Assembly (NCBI GenBank): GCA_037903475.1
Contig: JBAJFG010000248.1
Coordinates: 806,001 to 870,000, forward strand
Origin: Ancylostoma caninum
Taxonomy: Eukaryota > Nematoda > Chromadorea > Rhabditida > Ancylostomatidae
Direction of reading: 5' to 3'
Length of the DNA: 64,000 nt
Position numbers and translations under genes: made by a program. Shown piece after piece: positions 1 through 11,185 of the stretch. Position 1 is the first letter of the stretch. Every line of letters begins with the position of its first letter. Under the pieces are notes generated by a model. That model was not told where the DNA came from, did no database searches, and worked only from the letters and a program-made list of their open reading frames with translations.

Positions 1-3000
1 CAGAACTAGGACCGAACGGGTCAGCGAGAACTGTGTACAGAAGCAAATGGTGGAGCAGGTGTTCAGTATTGAATGTCAACCGCGTCGGGTCATCCACAGG
101 TCGTGGACTCCAACTCAACCTCACGTGGACGAGTTTTTTTGCCACATGCACGGTACCGAACAATATTTTTCTCCGAGCTCACTTCGTGTATGAAAGAGGA
201 ATCAATGTGAGCATTGTCCACACTTGAATAGCTTTGAAAGGTGGCGCTAACAAGATTTGCAACGAGAAACAGCGACAAAAGAGGAGACGCAGAGGCTTTA
301 CAACCGAGGAAATGGAGTATGCGTTTGGTCTGTGAGTGACCTTCACTGCGCTGAACGGGATAAACGCTGTTAATCCAGTGCAAAAACTCAGGGCTTAATT
401 TAGTCACCACACAAGTGAGCGTAGTGCACTATAAACACGAGAAAATCCATATGAGAAGAGAATAGTGGAGAATAGAATCAACACATCCATATCTGTAAAC
501 CTAAGGGGAACTAGTCCTGACTGTGGAAGTCGGAAAAGCGAATACAAAGCGCCTTAAAGATATAAAAGGTTGAAGGAAGGAGTATTGACGAAGGCATATT
601 CAAGATATCCGTAAGATTAGAACCATCCCTTCAACTCGTTTTTCCTCTGGAAAGCGCGCATCCTCCTACAGTGGTCATCCGAAATGGGGAGGTTGCACTT
701 ACCCTTTTTTAATGCACTTTTTTATGATCATTTCCCCAAGTACTCATTTTAGCGTATTGAGGAATAATTTGCATGAGTCAGAATCAGCATAAACATAGCG
801 GCAAAATGATTAGTATTAGTACAGTGACTGAAAAAGGTACAATCAGTGACAGTCAGCAATAGGTTGTGTTCGTAATGTAATTAACACAAGATATGTAGGA
901 GTAACTCTTCCATGTTAACTGAGACATAGATACTAGTAATACGTAGATTCCTTTAGATAGTTACATATCTTCCTGTTACTTATATTTTTTGACGAATATG
1001 ATAAGATAAATTTTCAGGAAATCTCAGAATATTTGAGGCAGCATAGTGTGCAGAAAGGTAGGCCGTAAAGTACTTTCTGCTGTAGAAAGTGCTATCTTTA
1101 CTGATCCTCTTTTAATGGGCCTGTGCGGAAAAATTCTGAGCAATCAATGTGTACGTAAATCTCTTTACCCTTTTTATGTGAAAAAATACATCCCGTTACA
1201 ACACAGTGCTGCCCACTAGATGTCCAAATCGCTCCGTGGTGTTACTGTCGATTATCGACCGATTCGCTAATAAACTCATCATAATTTTCACAATTACTTA
1301 AACTGGAGAAACTCCACGAAGTAGCAGTGTGGAGCTTGCTCAATTCTGCTCCCATATGTTTCTAGTGTTTTCGCTTTTCTATAGAAATGACCAGCTTTGA
1401 ATTTAAGGCAAAGCTCACTGTGCATGTTTCCAATTGAAGTAATTACGATCAAGTTACTCCTGCTGATTCAGTCCACCAGACTTTGTCGATCGTATAACGA
1501 TCATTTGGGGAGAGATCCGTAAGTCGAATGTTACACCGGCACTGAATAGGCAGATCTCGTAGAAATGGATCGAATCACTTCACTTCAGCTGGACAATTAT
1601 GAGCAATTTATGGCAACACGACGTTAAGCGACGACTAAGCCAAAAAGCGGCTGTCATTTTCAACATCTATTGGGAAGTATTGTAGTAGCCATTTGAGGAA
1701 ATTTTATACTACCTTCTCGTGGTTCTATATTTTCACAATTACTTTTCCAAATTTTATCCACAGTGATTGGGGAATCACACTGATTGATTAGAACTAACTT
1801 TTTCATAACTCTAATCTTGTGAATCCGGTCACCTGTGTTATTCTTGTAGATCAGGTCATCTGGATCCCTTGTTTTGAAGAGAAACCCCACTTTCTCTTGT
1901 TATTCGCGCTCATTGCTTGCAAGCGCAAATGAACTGATGACATACAGAGAGAACTAATCACAAATTAACAGCATGAGTTATATTCGGATGACTCTTATTA
2001 AGCTATTATTCATTAAAATTCAATTCTGAAGTTAAATAATGAGTATTGGATTCAGAAGCAGAAAATCACCATGATTCAAGTTGACTGGAACTTTCTGAAT
2101 GCTTCCAAAAAGAGAAAAAAGCGTTCCTAAGTTCTTTGATGCAGAGGTGTAGATCGAACTAAAATAAAGGTTTCACATAGCGGCAAAGGTTTTTTGAACA
2201 ATTTCTGAGCCAACACTGCATCATTTCTGCATGGGTGCTCGAAACCTGTGGATATTTTTAGAAGCGATGGCTAGTAAAGAAATGCGTGTATTCGGACAAA
2301 CTGTCGGAAAGATCGCAGCAGAAAAAAAGCGCGATCCTGCGGTTAAGATGCGAGAGACGCAGAGGTAAAAAGATTCGAAAGGGGCTCACTAGAATGGATC
2401 TTTGTAGGGGATGGCTCAGAAGAACCGCAGCAAAGGTGTAAGCACATACAAGTGCAATATGAACAGATAGAAGTTGAAATATATAAAAAAGATCACATAA
2501 AAACGAATTCCAGCAGGACGCTGGTATTTCGAGGGTGAAAATGGAAGTTAATGTGACTGCGGTAACTTGTCCAAGCAAAACGAAGCGAACAGATGTAGTA
2601 AGAATGGAAAACAAGTCCAATCACCCGATGAATGCGCTAACAAATTGAGTGCCAGTCTATTGTGCAATTGGGAAAATGAGTGTAACGCCATAGAGAGAAA
2701 CTACCGTTAATTGCACAAGAGTTGTCTGATTGGGTTTGCTTGCACAAGTGAAGCTAAACGGACGTTCCTTAAAAACGTTCAGCAGGGGCTAGATCTAATA
2801 AAAAAAATTCATCAAAATTAGGAGGAAGCGACCTAGAATGACGTTTGACCAAATTTTTGGTGCGTAATTTTACGGACTGAGCCTGTTCTTTGGAAAGCGT
2901 GTAGGCAAAAAAAAAAAGCCGATTGAGGAATGCACTGTCTGCAGCTAACGAGCCTGGTACGGACGGTAATTTTCTCGCAGAGGCCGTGGGAACTAATCAG

Positions 3001-3441
3001 CATCGTGGAGGTATAAAAAGCGACTGAGGCAATCTCTTGGCGGAACTGACGTCATCGTTAGAGCCCCTGTGGAAAAACAAGGAGGAGCAGTAAGCTCCAG
3101 GATGATGTCATCCTGCGAAATCCATGAAATTTTAAGGAAAAACCTGTTGCAGCGCAGCGAGTGACGCAGCGGTGTGCAAGATAAGGAGAGTTGAGCCTGC
3201 TAGTGATAACAACGTCAACAACGACCAAAGGGGTCACAATATCCGCTTGCAAAAGTTCGAAATCAGGATTTTGCCACAGCCTCCCGCAAAATTTCTTATT
3301 CGCAATAAAGCACATAAAGAAGTAGGATGGTACTGTAACAGTACATCTAGTTTTCTTAGTTGTGTCCGTAAACCGGTACGTATCACTGATGATGCTTTAG
3401 CATTTCGTTCACTACGTGTATGCTTCACAAATAAACACATG
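1..3441. other. Region without a recognised gene
   Basis: No exon, RNA gene or mobile element could be supported here. Open frames on both strands are short or low-complexity. The longest, on the minus strand at 2258-2620, is hydrophobic because of T-rich DNA and has no recognisable family. A TATA-like string (tataaaaag) lies at 3012-3020 with no convincing downstream coding exon. A small hairpin (tactttct / agaaagt) lies near 1069-1088. Confidence 0.4.
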
Positions 3442-3443
3442 AA

Positions 3444-3474
<31 letters not shown>

Positions 3475-3475
3475 G
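3442..3475. repeat. (AAAT)n simple repeat
   Basis: An uninterrupted tetranucleotide array of aaat/taaa units, followed by degenerate aagcaagt units up to about 3495. Confidence 0.9.
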
Positions 3476-3654
3476 CAAGTAAGCAAGTAAATAAAGAGAG
3501 CCAATTTGTGCCTAATCAACATTTCAATTTTTAACACCATCCTTCTCACTGATTATGCTTTTATACATATTTGCATTTTTTCAATTATGCCTTTTCCTTC
3601 CTCCTGCGCTAGTATGACCTGTTAGATCTGGGATGGCGTGTATCCTCACCGCTC

Positions 3655-4160
3655 TACAATACCAACGGTGTCGCCTGATGAAACTGCGCGATGTCTGCAA
3701 AGCTGGAAATGTGAAGATAATGGTGGAAATCGACGAAATTGTGATCATAGTTCTCAGAAAATCTTGAAATAATCGTAGGTACCTTTATGTCCTAATCATT
3801 TCCTGAGTTCGAAAAATGGGTTTTTAGTACACTGTAACAACTTGTTCACAAAAATGAGGAACTAGCGGGGTCCATTTTCAGAAAAATACCTTAGGATACA
3901 ATAAGGAGAGACTCCACGCAGCTCTCGTAATTGTATCCTTAGGTGGTTTTGTTGGATGATCAACAAAAATTTTCAAATTTTCGAATTTTGAGAAAAAAAC
4001 AATTCATGCTACCTAATATACCAGGTCGTCCTGATTCCGAATATCTGCTCCATTTTGAAAATGGTCGAGATTGAAGGGAGTTATCGAGAAGCGACGAAAA
4101 ACAAAAACGCGAGATCGCAGACATCGCGCATTTTCATCAAGCGACACCGTTGGTATTGTA
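3655..4160. mobile_element. TA-flanked MITE with 46-bp terminal inverted repeats
   Basis: The left end starts TACAATACCAACGGTGTCGC and the reverse complement of the right end starts with the same 20 bases. The inverted match continues through the block ending GCGCGATGTCTGC (about 3655-3700 against 4115-4160). Both ends carry TA, the target duplicated by Tc1/mariner-type elements. The 506-bp interior has no transposase-length frame, so this looks like a non-autonomous derivative. Confidence 0.75.
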
Positions 4161-4808
4161 TATCGTTATCTCTAGTAAGCCGGACACGCCACTGATAGCT
4201 AGAGGTGGTGGTTGGCTATAATATGGCTATGATACGCAGACAATGATAACGATATGAACGAAGGGTGAGCGGTGTGCAAGCACGTCACCGTAAATCGGAA
4301 CACTATACGTCAAGTTGTAAATAAAAAATATCCCAAATAAGATGAAAGATGACAGGGCAACAGTGCTCAGTGCGTAGAATGTAGCTCCAAAAGCTGATCC
4401 TCAAGAAGGTGAATTTTCTCGGACGAAAACATTTCTTGAATTGCAGCTGCACTCTGCCAGAACACAGGCATCTGTGGTCGCCATTTATGAAAGTGCTCGC
4501 TAAAATTGTGATCTACATGTCAATCTGAATTCTGAAGTGGACGAATATCCCAGGCGAGAATAGGTATGCTCTGTCCGAGCGAATCAACTCAATCGGTAGT
4601 GAAAAGCAATAACGATAGCAAGATGCGTCACATTTTTTTTAGAGAAGCTTCATCCTTCTGGATGAGCGGAAAGCTCAGGTTCTTCCCGGAAACGTCCATG
4701 AATCTCGCCAATAGAAAAGAAGGAAAAGAAGGAATTGAGATAATGCATAAATTACACCATGAGTGAAAGCAGCACCTCATTCGATCTTCCATTCAACCTA
4801 CGTAATAT
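4161..4808. other. Region without a recognised gene
   Basis: Nothing recognised. Short open frames only. Confidence 0.4.
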
Positions 4809-5032
4809 CTGATAACTGTGCAGCACGAACGCAGCCCGAATGGCGTCATAGTTTGAGTAGAAACCCTAACAGCAACTGTTCGCGACTGCTGCCATCTTTC
4901 CCTGGACTGCTGCTCAAGCTTTCTTCCCTTGCAATTGAGGGAAGGACAGCAGCAAGTGCGAACAGTTGCAGCTAGAGTTTCTACTCGAATCAGTTCGCCG
5001 TCCGGGCAGCGTTCATGCTGAGCAGTTATCAG
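4809..5032. repeat. Fold-back (hairpin) element, copy 1
   Basis: The two ends are inverted copies: left CTGATAACTG...CAGCA.GAACGC and right its complement (...GCGTTC.TGCTG...CAGTTATCAG). Complementarity continues inwards through the blocks GTAGAAACCCTA / TAGAGTTTCTAC and CAACTGTTCGC / GCGAACAGTTG, so almost the whole 224 bp folds into one imperfect hairpin. A related copy lies at 26611-26826. The open frame across it is a by-product of the repeat. Confidence 0.75.
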
Positions 5033-7976
5033 AGTAAGGAAGTTTCTACGGAAATCTTCTAGGATTTCCTTTTCTTTTTCTCTTTGGTTGAGGTGTGGCC
5101 TTTATAAAGTGGCGCTATTTCTAGTTCCACAATATACGTTTCATTTCCGGGCTCACGAGTGTTAAAAAAAACGTGCGGAGCTCGGGAGATCACAGCTTCA
5201 TGGATTCACAGCAAAAGCTAGGAGGGGGAGGGGGGAGGGAGTGGTAACACTTTCTTGGGGGAAGCAGAGGTGGAACAACATCAGCAAAAACAAGAAAAAA
5301 AAACGTCGCGAAATCACCAAGCAAAAGAGCGAAAGAGATATTGGCGATTCAGAAACATCCAACTTAGTTTGTCAAGGCTCCCAGGGATCTAACACCGAAG
5401 CTCCATTATCAGTTGTTTCGTGCACGTGGCTAAACCCGAGAAAATGTCTGCGTGTATCGGTAGGCTTATCAAAGGCATTGTGAAAAGTAAACAGTAAAAT
5501 TAAGGGCGAACCCTGAAAACGTCAAATAGAAGTACAGGACAACCACTGAACTACGGAAGAGACGATAGCCTTCGTGGCTACCTTTGGAGACACGAAACCA
5601 TATAATCTTCCGTTACGATGTGTGGCAAAATGGGTCAGGCAGCCTGCCGCGCTCTCGTACAACCTACCGGACCGAAAAGTCATTACTTCTATAGCTCCAT
5701 CGACCAGTTCTCACTCTAATACTTTTCCAGACAAAACACTACAAGTATGCACCATTCACTCTTTCAACCTCCAAATTACCAGTTTATTTTGTGAAGCTTC
5801 ATTGAACAAGACCAAAACGAAAATGAAGAATTTTAGCACAGATTTAACTATGCGTCGACAACGTAGTGCGATTTGTCAACCGTAAAGGTCATTGCTGTAA
5901 ACCTCGCCGGAATTGGCGAGAATCATTGCTAGAACTGGTTTTTGCAAAGGTGACAAATGAACAAAGAGAAGAAAACAGAGAAGAAGAGAAAAAATGCTCT
6001 GAACAAGTGGAAAATTGCTTGGAAAAACGGAAATATAGGCACAGACCCCTAAAATGCTTTTGATAAAGTTTCTTCACGGCAACTTTATGTGGCAGAATGG
6101 TCCGAAATGCGAATTCCCCAGGTTATGAGCTACTTAAACATAGGAACCGGAACCACTCTTATACCAAAATGCGAAATCTGTCGAAACGTAAGGGTGGAGC
6201 GAATTTCACACCATTAACCTGGAGTAACTGGGAATTTTTTCGGTTTAAAAAACGTCTAGGTTTAAAGGCAGCACTCACGGAAATTCTTGGGTTGAAGATT
6301 TCGCGTTATGTCGGGGTTTTTACGGACGATGAACTCATCGAAAACGATGAAGTAGCGTGAAACACAGAAAATGCGGTATTTCCTGTGTGTTCACAGCGCG
6401 GACGAGTGTTCCGCGATGGGTCCCGCCACGAAACCCTGCAAATGGTACGAATTCTATAGACCAGGCTCCGCTAAACCACATGCGCACACCCTGTCAAAGG
6501 CGTTAGCTGGTGCGACTTTTTGTCCACAGCGGCAGATGTGTCTACGGCAGTATATTCGCAGGTAGGCGGCCTTGCACCTTACATAGGTCAATTATTCTGA
6601 TCTGGAGAGACGTCCTTAGTTTTTCGTCTTCGAGATCAGAACATTCCATCAACACATTCAAAAGGTTAGTTTTTGGCCACGCAGAATAGCCAGTGTACGG
6701 AAATCAACCGTTTAATTTTTTCCCACTTTGTTGAGGAGACTTTTGATCTGATAGGTAGCATTTCGTATCTCCCATTTCAGTCTTTGAAGAACGCGATTTG
6801 CCGAAAACTTGTTAGCCAATAACCCAACCACCAACCTCTTGTGTAAATTACCAAGAAATCAGGGCAATTTAAGGAGAGTTCTGTTATCATATACACGGTA
6901 TTTTTGGTTATAGGCCAATTATCAGCTAATTTTGTAGCGCTGCTTCGGTTCTCTCCGGCAATACATCCCTATACATAGCCGTTCCAGCCGTCTGGCTAAC
7001 GCCGGACTTCAATACTTCTATAGAGAGAGGGTGGGCCAAAATTATTAATGTTGCCCGAGCGCAGTGAGCTTGCTCAAGTACTGGCAAGGTTCGAGGTCCT
7101 TTCCAGATTTCTCAAATTCCTCTGTGACCCAAATCTTCTACTCTCTGCTCATTTCATTTCTCTGTCGTTTTCAACCATTATCCAATTATAGATCCATCGT
7201 TCTGTCACTAGTGCTTAGAACCACAAAAACGTCTAGACGTCTAGTTGTAGCCCTTCAAAAATGTGCGAGAGCTTTATCAAAAGAGTGGTACAATGTGTTA
7301 AAACCCTGGTAACAGGTGGCATTGGTTTCATCTACGGAGAATACCGTCTTCAAAAATTTGTGGGTGTGGCCGACGCATGCCAATGAGCCGTTCTCATCAA
7401 ATCTCTCATGAAACAAACAGTCGGTGGCCTACCAACTCCCTCAGCGTCCGCTCACTGGATCACTATGTCAGGGTTATTCCCAGATCAAATGCATGCTTGG
7501 AACCACATATTGGCGTTGGTACACCTAAGGAGCTTTTCACAAAAACCGGGAACGATGGTGACTACTATAATACTCACATACGTCCCCAGACAACACCTAC
7601 CTGGTAAGTCTGAAGGCCCTATACCAACACTGATAGAGTAACATTTGGAATCAAAAGAAGATTATTGTCGCTGTGAAAGTTCCTAACATTTCCTTTCAGA
7701 GACATCCCCGATATCATAGCTTCTTTGTTCAGGAAGTTGAATTTACTTGGTAATCATAGTTTTGGCCCACTCTGTAGATGCTTTGTTCACAAACTTCACA
7801 CGGAATGCAAACAAGAATCTGACGCCCTTTCGAGGGCACACGATTCCATAGGCTCCCACATAACACGGATATTCTCTAGAAAAGCCGTCGAATCCGTCAG
7901 CAATAGCCTTCTATCTCGGCAAAGTTTATCTTGCTGTTGTGGCATTTTAAGTGATAAGGATCTATGTAGTAGTGCA
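5033..7976. other. Region without a recognised gene
   Basis: No supported gene. Position 6261-6280 contains tttaaaggcagcactcacg, which resembles the terminal sequence of the TTAA-flanked MITE at 45487. No partner end was found nearby. The frame at 6097-6360 therefore may be repeat-derived. Confidence 0.35.
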
Positions 7977-8670
7977 CAGGGTGACCCAAAACGTCTTTGG
8001 GCAATTCTGTTGCGAAACTCTGCATAGCGATGAAGGTTTAACAAGCTTTAGAAGATAGTAAATTATGTGGTAAGAAAAAATTGCGAGAGAGATCCCAGAA
8101 GTCCCACTCTTGGAGGTACTATAGGTAGGAGCGGAAGTGCCTCACATGGCAGAGTTTTGCTCGTGAAAATCGAAGCCGTTTCCAACCGGGTTCTTCCTAG
8201 TGGGGTCTTCATAGCTGGTGTCAGTATCCATGTGCAAGTACCACTGGGGCGTCAACTCTCTGAACCCCATAGTGCATTCTGGGGATTTGAAATTGAACCA
8301 CCATGAGGCCAACAACTTAGGCGAAAGATGTGCACTTCTACGAGCGAGACGATTTCGGTGAGTGCAATGAAAATCCTTAGTGCATAAGCGTATGTCGCCT
8401 GGTACATTGTTAGCTTTTCTCTGAAAAGTACTCTGTTTCCACGATACAACTTGGGAATGGCGCGCAAAGGGCACGGTGAGCCAACTAAGTGGTTCAGAAA
8501 ACTTTGGTTTTTGCCTCTCTCTAGGGTAGGTATCATGGGGCGGCTCAACGGAATGCATTTGGAACAACCTAGTGAATGTCTACGAATCAATTCAAAAATC
8601 AAAAGCTGTTCAGAAAGGGTGTGAGCATAAACCGGCATGAGCACCGTTCAAAGACCTTTGGGTCACCCTG
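7977..8670. mobile_element. Mariner/Tc1-type relic with CAGGGTGACCC ends
   Basis: The left end CAGGGTGACCCAAAACGTCT and the reverse complement of the right end CAGGGTGACCCAAAGGTCTT form 23-bp imperfect terminal inverted repeats around 694 bp. On the minus strand (8142-8644) two overlapping frames contain a stretch like the middle of a mariner/IS630-type transposase. It reads as an acidic-residue/F.L..W pattern followed by N.QNALWGSES, comparable to the SDE(A).F.L.G..N.QN.R.WGSE block. The frames are interrupted, so the element is defective. No exact TA duplication remains. Confidence 0.6.
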
Positions 8671-9225
8671 AATATAAACGGAAACAATGGGGAAGTCGAA
8701 TGGAGTGGAGAGAAAATACGAATGGAATATGCGCACTCAGAAATCATGTGCTCATATTGGGTTAGGCAATACTTTCGTGCTGTTTTCCGTGAGCATCAAA
8801 ACCACTGTTCCTCCGAAGCAACACCGATGACAGCAGGTTATTTATATGTATAGCCCCTTTCCTCCCCTACATACTTCTCTTGCCCAGATGCAGAGCAGCT
8901 CCTACATTCTAACCGAGTGAAGAGTCACATTCCATTTCATTTCATTTCTTTATTTGTCAACAACTCAATGGGAAAAAGTATAACAGGCAGGACAAGTTGA
9001 ACTGCTATTGACATATATAGAGGTAGGTTGTTCCCTCTTTGCATCAACCCTGTGAAATTTGGCCAGCGAGCCCACGGGCAAAGACTAGCTGGTGTTACCC
9101 CAGAAACACGTTCGTTAGCTTTTCAAAGAAGGGGACAACCGGAAAACTGAATGACACATTTTGGGCAGGACCTCATGGGCAGGTTGTATCTTGCAGAGAG
9201 GAATCAAGGAAAATTACAATAACTA
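8671..9225. other. Region without a recognised gene
   Basis: Nothing recognised apart from a short catttcatttc run at 8932-8953. Confidence 0.4.
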
Positions 9226-9403
9226 CAGTGCGTTTCATAAATATGTAGGCACCCCAAAATTTTAAGTTGACCTATATTGCACTGATTTTTGGAACCCAAC
9301 ACCACACCTGGTGGAATTGGCATGTCAGAAAAGCCCTTAACTCTAATCTTGATATCACCACCTCTAAAGCCTGGTTCACTGGCTCGAATCTTCGCTATCA
9401 GCT

Positions 9404-10644
9404 CGATATCAGACCGTTTCATAAATATGTAGGCAGTAAGAACAACCTTAAATTATTCGAGGTTGAGCTCACTCCAAATTACAAAAACGAGGGTATGTGT
9501 AGAAAAATATCATCAATATTATGGTGCGAGCCCAATTTTCCTGTCTGCGGAGATGGGCTCGACCTAAATCCCTCCACTCATCTGGCTTGCCAAATCACGC
9601 TGTAGCCAGCGGCTTCGGCGTTCTTTCCAAGATGCATCGACCGGTTTTTGAGCAGATTTACAATAGACGACTTAAATAGGTCTCCTCACATCCCCATATG
9701 CTGTGCAGTCAGGATTGGAAGCGAATTTTCCAATTGACATCAAGTTTAACTCTCACAATGCATGAGATATCCTCCCAATTAGGCACATTCCGAATCAAAA
9801 AAGGGGCATTCTCGTCTCAAATTAGTGGAATGACAAAGGTTCTGAGCTTGTTATACTGTTCCAAACAATCCCTCGATAGCTGCATTATAGCGAGCTGCTC
9901 GAGAGAACAGTAAGTTTGGAGATGAGACTTGGCTGAATTTGAATATTCACGAGAAGACACGAGGTGGCCCTTTTTCACTGCATATTTAGTAATTTCAGTT
10001 CGAATTGACCAATAATGATATTTTTGCACAAAAGATGCAAAATATAGACGGCTTGCACTATGTAAGCAGTTACCAAAGCTAGTTCTGAAGAGGAGCACTC
10101 TTATGTTGCCACCGAAACTTTGGCCGGAGAGGTTCGGTGATGTGTACCGGAGTTTCTCAGCCTGGAAGGCTGCAGGTGACTCTCAATTTCTGACGCATGG
10201 ATACACAAGAATACCGGCATGTATTCGCCCTGGACGTTTTGCTGTTTTTGAATGGTGAAAAGTTCCAAAATTACATTCCTCGGCAGGACTACGTCACTGT
10301 GCATGAGTCGTGCTCTACAAACGCTGGCCAAATTAACGCAAAATTCGCTTGCTTTACTGGCCAGAGTGCAGGCTGAACCTTAGCCGAACTAAAAACGTGT
10401 GTAGAACACTAGCGCAACGTTTATACGCTAGTGCGCTGCAGTACAACCTTGACTCAGAGTTGGAGGCAGCTGCAACGCTGCGTGAGATGTGGAAGCATCG
10501 AAAACCTTGTGGACGATATGCAAAAAATAGTTTTTGAGCTAATGTATAATGGAGAAGTTCTTAGAAGCTCTTGGAACATAGCTATTCCAAAGAAACTTTT
10601 GGTTTCTTCCACTGCCTACATATTTATGAAACGGTCTGATATCG
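9404..10644 (+). mobile_element. Tc1-like DNA transposon (defective)
   Basis: A 34-bp perfect terminal inverted repeat (left 9404-9437, beginning CGATATCAGACCGTTTCATA; right 10611-10644) encloses 1.24 kb, a typical Tc1-family length. The core GTTTCATAAATATGTAGGCA is shared with the outer inverted repeats at 9231 and 13117, so inner and outer ends belong to one family. The interior holds the broken transposase described separately. Confidence 0.7.
9698..10560 (+). pseudogene. Tc1-like transposase pseudogene
   Basis: The plus strand carries transposase pieces in shifting frames. Near 9911-9943 KFGDETWLNLN resembles the first catalytic block (FSDEk.F.l). At about 10294-10310 there is a QD..TVH-like block (second aspartate region, QDnA..H). 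At 10349-10537 there is an intact stretch with WPECRLNLSRTKNV, matching the WPa.SPDLNPIEN.W block, followed by LA.RLYA...QYN..EL. The tail at 10500-10550 reads IENLVDDMQKIV, like the family's KLVDSMP C-terminus. In the third block the SPDLNP aspartate is lost (RLNLS). At least three frameshifts and several stops make it non-functional. Confidence 0.7.
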
Positions 10645-10741
10645 ATTTCCATGTTCGACTGTCCTTGAATCTTGGCATATTGTTTGTGCTTTCGGAATAC
10701 AGTAGGATTCTTTTGAGCTGTTAGCCAAGATGGTTATCGAT

Positions 10742-11185
10742 CTTTATTGAGGCTAACGTTTCGGCGATGTCGCCTTCGTCAGAGCCTGGAAAGTCAAAGA
10801 CATAAGTGATTTACCCTCTCAAACGCCTCATCCCTCTACAGGACATCCTTCATCCAGCCGTACACTCAAAAACAGTACAATGATCACAGATAAGGTAGAG
10901 CTCACCTTAGTTGCGGACACGGTGGTAGAATAGCGGACCACTAGTACCAAACCTGTGCTCCTAAGGATTTATAAGGTGCCTTAACAACCCGCCCACGTAG
11001 ATCAAAACCCGCAGAGGTTTTGATACAGAGCGAGCTCGTTTGTGATGGCGATGCACTCATCTTTTCTATTCATTTTTGGGCTTTTGGCCGTGATCCAAAA
11101 CGCTTCTAAAGTCCTGCGTGCTATGATTTCGGGCTCACGTGACAAGATCGTGACTCCAATCTGGATTTCAGCGTTTTCATGGCAC
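10742..11185 (-). repeat. Left inverted arm (PLE 3' pseudo-LTR)
   Basis: This arm contains the last 61 codons and the 3' non-coding region of the PLE in the element's sense orientation, ending with a hammerhead-like motif. It pairs with 12508-12951 in inverted orientation. Few differences were seen, e.g. near 10971, 10987 and 11122. Confidence 0.85.
10750..10787 (-). ncRNA. Hammerhead-ribozyme-like motif (left arm)
   Basis: On the minus strand: stem-I strand AGGCT, core CTGACGA, a GGCG/CGCC stem with loop ACAT, core GAAA, a minimal ACGT stem III without loop, T at the cleavage position, then AGCCT closing stem I. This is the layout of the minimal hammerheads reported for PLE pseudo-LTRs, which are thought to act as dimers. 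One extra A separates CTGACGA from stem II, a departure from the strict consensus. Self-cleavage is not shown by the sequence alone. Confidence 0.65.

Noticed and set aside
2258..2620. 120-codon hydrophobic minus-strand frame resembling a multi-pass membrane protein
   Set aside because: Hydrophobicity follows from T-rich DNA. No splice sites, family motif or conserved residues. A frame of this length is expected by chance in 64 kb.
7062..7105. tRNA-like GGTTCGAGGTCC string
   Set aside because: No cloverleaf could be drawn upstream of it.
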